This document shows positions 61,624 through 64,000 of a DNA stretch of 64,000 nt, piece after piece. Numbering within the stretch: position 1 is the first letter of the stretch; each line of letters opens with the position of its first letter. The position numbers were made by a program, and so were the translations under genes. The DNA is from Campylobacter lari (lineage in GTDB: Bacteria > Campylobacterota > Campylobacteria > Campylobacterales > Campylobacteraceae): positions 434,001-498,000 of the forward strand of contig NZ_LR134508.1 of the NCBI RefSeq assembly GCF_900638335.1, read 5' to 3'. The notes under the pieces were generated by a model that saw only the letters and a program-made list of their open reading frames with translations, was not told the origin of the DNA and ran no database searches.

Positions 61624-63732
61624 ATGCGACATGAAATAAACATTAATAATCATCTTGAAATATTTGATACTGATAAAGTGGCAAAACAAGCTGCTGGTGC
61701 AGTTTTAATGCAAGAAAAAAATGCTGTAGTTTTAGCAACTGTAGCAAGAGAAGAAAAAATGGTGGAAGAAGATTTCTTACCTCTTACAGTGCAATATATA
61801 GAAAAAGCTTATGCAGCAGGTAAAATTCCTGGAGGTTATGTAAAAAGAGAAACCAAACCAGGGGACAATGAAACGCTAAGCGCAAGGATTATAGATAGGA
61901 GTTTAAGACCTCTTTTTCCAAAAGGTTATGCATATCCAACTCAAATTGTAGTTATGGTTCTTTCTGCTGATCCTGAAGTAGATTTACAAGTAATGAGCTT
62001 AAATGCTGCAAGTGTTGCTTTGTATTTAAGTGATATTCCTATTAAAGCGCCAGTTTGCGGTGTAAGAATAGGTCGTATAAATAATGAATTTGTTTTAAAT
62101 CCAAGCAATAGTGAATTAAAAAATAGCACCCTAGATCTTTATGTAGCCGGCGTTAAAGATGAACTTTTGATGATAGAAATGAGAGCTTTAGCGAACAAAC
62201 AAAACAATCAACATTGTATGAATGAACTTAGCGAGGATGACACCTTAAAAGCCTTGGATTTTGCAAGCAATGCAATTTTACGTGGTTCTAATGAGTATGA
62301 AAAAACATTTGCAGCTTATAGGAAAAATTCTAAACTTGATTTCAAGATAGAATTAGATCATGCTCAAATCATTGAATATATTAAAAATACTTATATGGCA
62401 AAACTTAAAATTGCTATCAATCAAATGGCAAAAAGCGAAAGAGCAAGTGAAATTTTGCAAATAGCAAAAGAGATTGAAGGTGAAACTGTAGCCATTGAAA
62501 ACGAATGGAAATTTGAAAATATAGAAAAAGCTTTACATGTATGCAAAAGAGAACTTATTAGAAGTCAAATTATTAATGAAAGCAAAAGGGCAGATGGTAG
62601 AGGCTTGAAAGATGTTAGGAAAATAGATATAGAAACAAATATTTTACCAAGTGCTCATGGATCGTGTCTTTTTACTAGAGGACAAACTCAAGCTTTAGTT
62701 GTGGCAACTTTAGGGAGTGATAATGACGCACAGATGTCAGATTTATTAACAGAGAAAAATCCAATTTGTGAAAAATTTATGGTTAATTATAATTTTCCAG
62801 GTTTTTCTGTAGGCGAGGCTAGCCCTATAAAAGCTCCAGGCAGAAGGGAGCTTGGGCATGGAAATTTAGCAAAACGAGCCTTACACCCTAGTGTAGATAC
62901 AGATTATGTCCATACTATTCGTTTGGTATCTGAAATTTTAGAAAGCAACGGTTCTAGCTCTATGGCTACTGTTTGTGGTGGTGCTTTAGCTTTAAGAGCC
63001 GCAGGAGTAAAAAGTGAAAAACTAGTAGCGGGTGTCGCAATGGGGCTTGTTTTTGAAAATGAAAAATATGCTATTTTAACAGATATTATGGGACTTGAAG
63101 ATCACGATGGAGATATGGATTTTAAAGTGGCAGGAAGTTGTGAGGGAATCACTGCCTTGCAGATGGATATAAAGTTAGGTGGTATAGAACAGCAAGTTTT
63201 AAAAGAGGCTTTATATCAAGCAAAAGAAGCTAGGGGGTATATTTTAAAGCTAATGGAAGAAGCTGATAGAAATATCATTGTTAATGAAGATATTTTGCCA
63301 AAAATTGAAATTTTTAATGTAGATCCAAATAAAATTCCTGATATCATTGGACAAGGTGGTAAAACTATAAAAGAAATCATTGAAAAATTTGAGGTGAATA
63401 TTGATCTAGATAGAGATAAAGGAGAGGTTAAAATAGCAGGAGTTAATCATAAGTTGATTTCTCAAAGTAAAGAGTATATATTAAATTTGCTTAACTCTAA
63501 AGGATCTAATAAAAAACGTGATAGAAAAGAAATGCCTAAATTTGATATTGGAGAAGAATTTATAGGAAAAGTGCAAAAGATTGTTGAATTTGGGGTTTTT
63601 ATTGAGCTTAAAGACGGAGTAGATGGTCTTTTACATAATTCTAAAATCAGAGAAAAGTTAGAGGTAGGTAGTGAGGTTAAAGTTAAGGTTGCTGAAATTA
63701 AAAATGGAAAAGTTTCTTTAGATTTGGCCTAA
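61624..63732 (+). CDS. pnp: Polyribonucleotide nucleotidyltransferase (PNPase)
   Basis: 702 residues. There are two RNase PH domains; the second carries the catalytic region ([31 protein letters not shown]-like [11 protein letters not shown], and [18 protein letters not shown]). A KH domain ([20 protein letters not shown]) and an S1 domain ([20 protein letters not shown]) follow. It degrades RNA 3' to 5' using phosphate. The ribosome site is AAAGGAAAAATC. Long structured leader upstream, strong terminator downstream. Confidence 0.97.
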   Translation: MRHEININNHLEIFDTDKVAKQAAGAVLMQEKNAVVLATVAREEKMVEEDFLPLTVQYIEKAYAAGKIPGGYVKRETKPGDNETLSARIIDRSLRPLFPKGYAYPTQIVVMVLSADPEVDLQVMSLNAASVALYLSDIPIKAPVCGVRIGRINNEFVLNPSNSELKNSTLDLYVAGVKDELLMIEMRALANKQNNQHCMNELSEDDTLKALDFASNAILRGSNEYEKTFAAYRKNSKLDFKIELDHAQIIEYIKNTYMAKLKIAINQMAKSERASEILQIAKEIEGETVAIENEWKFENIEKALHVCKRELIRSQIINESKRADGRGLKDVRKIDIETNILPSAHGSCLFTRGQTQALVVATLGSDNDAQMSDLLTEKNPICEKFMVNYNFPGFSVGEASPIKAPGRRELGHGNLAKRALHPSVDTDYVHTIRLVSEILESNGSSSMATVCGGALALRAAGVKSEKLVAGVAMGLVFENEKYAILTDIMGLEDHDGDMDFKVAGSCEGITALQMDIKLGGIEQQVLKEALYQAKEARGYILKLMEEADRNIIVNEDILPKIEIFNVDPNKIPDIIGQGGKTIKEIIEKFEVNIDLDRDKGEVKIAGVNHKLISQSKEYILNLLNSKGSNKKRDRKEMPKFDIGEEFIGKVQKIVEFGVFIELKDGVDGLLHNSKIREKLEVGSEVKVKVAEIKNGKVSLDLA

Positions 63733-63765
63733 AAATTGAGCATACTAAAAATATGCTCAATTTTT
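63731..63765 (+). terminator. Rho-independent terminator of pnp
   Basis: AAAAATTGAGCATA / TATGCTCAATTTTT, a 14-bp perfect stem with a 7-nt loop. The 3' arm ends in five T. It starts at the pnp stop codon. Confidence 0.9.
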
Positions 63766-63776
63766 CATATTATATC

Positions 63777-63805
63777 TTGACAAAAGAATATTCTTTTGGC
63801 ATAAT
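63777..63805 (+). promoter_or_regulatory. Promoter of the tRNA-Lys/tRNA-Val genes
   Basis: TTGACA (63777-63782), 17-bp spacer, CATAAT (63800-63805): eleven of twelve consensus positions. Most of the spacer is a perfect 16-bp palindrome, AAAAGAATATTCTTTT (63782-63797). tRNA-Lys begins 14 bp after the -10. Confidence 0.75.
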
Positions 63806-63819
63806 TTCATTTTTTAATT

Positions 63820-63895
63820 GTCTCGTTAGCTCAGCCGGTAGAGCATCTCCCTTTTAAGGAGGGGGCCGTTGGTTCGAATCCAACACGGGACACCA
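63820..63895 (+). tRNA. tRNA-Lys (anticodon TTT)
   Basis: 76 nt with encoded CCA, anticodon TTT at 63853-63855. Acceptor stem is GTCTCGT with ACGGGAC (one T-G pair), discriminator A. First of a tandem pair with tRNA-Val. Confidence 0.96.
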
Positions 63896-63909
63896 CTAAA
63901 ACCTTTTTT

Positions 63910-63985
63910 GGTCGCTTAGCTCAGTTGGTAGAGCGCCACCCTTACAAGGTGGATGTCATAAGTTCGAGTCTTATAGTGACCACCA
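63910..63985 (+). tRNA. tRNA-Val (anticodon TAC)
   Basis: 76 nt with encoded CCA, anticodon TAC at 63943-63945. Acceptor stem is GGTCGCT with AGTGACC (one G-T pair). It lies 14 bp after tRNA-Lys, and more tRNAs may follow beyond the window. Confidence 0.96.
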
Positions 63986-64000
63986 TTCTTTTATTGTTTT

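Overview
The window is a chromosomal segment of a Campylobacter. DNA is about 70% A+T, and the 16S rRNA, gene content and local gene order all fit the genus. From memory, the 16S variable regions look most like the C. lari group (lari, insulaenigrae, volucris, subantarcticus, peloridis). The species is an inference and no database was searched.

Layout. 1-7500: the 3' end of fusA, a frameshifted small gene, a CNNM/CorC-type membrane protein, a putP/SbmA-like pair, carboxynorspermidine dehydrogenase, and modB standing without modA or modC. 7500-13520: a complete rRNA operon (16S, tRNA-Ala, tRNA-Ile, 23S, 5S) with RNase III processing stems around 16S and 23S. 13600-14340: 82 perfect head-to-tail copies of a 9-bp unit starting 85 bp after 5S. 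14340-15470: an AT-rich graveyard of small broken genes. 15470-18800: a compact accessory module. A phage-type HTH/S24 repressor and a small DNA-binding-like protein diverge from a 21-bp inverted repeat that overlaps a consensus sigma-70 promoter. Downstream lie an asparaginase gene frameshifted at a T8 tract and a permease. 18900-23570: a coiled-coil hypothetical, a DUF411 metal-binding protein, tonB-exbD-exbB, and a divergent ferric-siderophore receptor gene broken by several indels.

23570-63990 is mostly housekeeping. It holds dnaX-rho, ccoI-ccoS and cytochrome c553; the ADP-heptose operon gmhB-hldD-hldE-gmhA; and pyk, mqo, coaX and an envelope pair resembling YfgM-BamB. Then come gatC-cvpA-fur-lysS-glyA-DUF1882-SPOR-aroE, dnaJ diverging from racRS, and recR. 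The last part has uvrC, a small LptM-like lipoprotein, nhaD, guaA, a candidate 6S RNA in front of purD, an RDD protein, lptD, a phosphoribosyltransferase-like protein, pnp with a structured leader, tRNA-Lys and tRNA-Val. In C. jejuni, from memory, these genes fall in several separate blocks (around Cj0172-0183, Cj0392-0405, Cj1149-1157 and Cj1246-1263), so the window joins blocks that are apart there.

The most unusual content lies between 13600 and 18800: the minisatellite, the domesticated lysogeny-like switch and the homopolymer-frameshifted asparaginase. Secondary points are the pnp leader hairpin, the decayed siderophore receptor beside intact energising genes, and an apparently leaderless gmhB.
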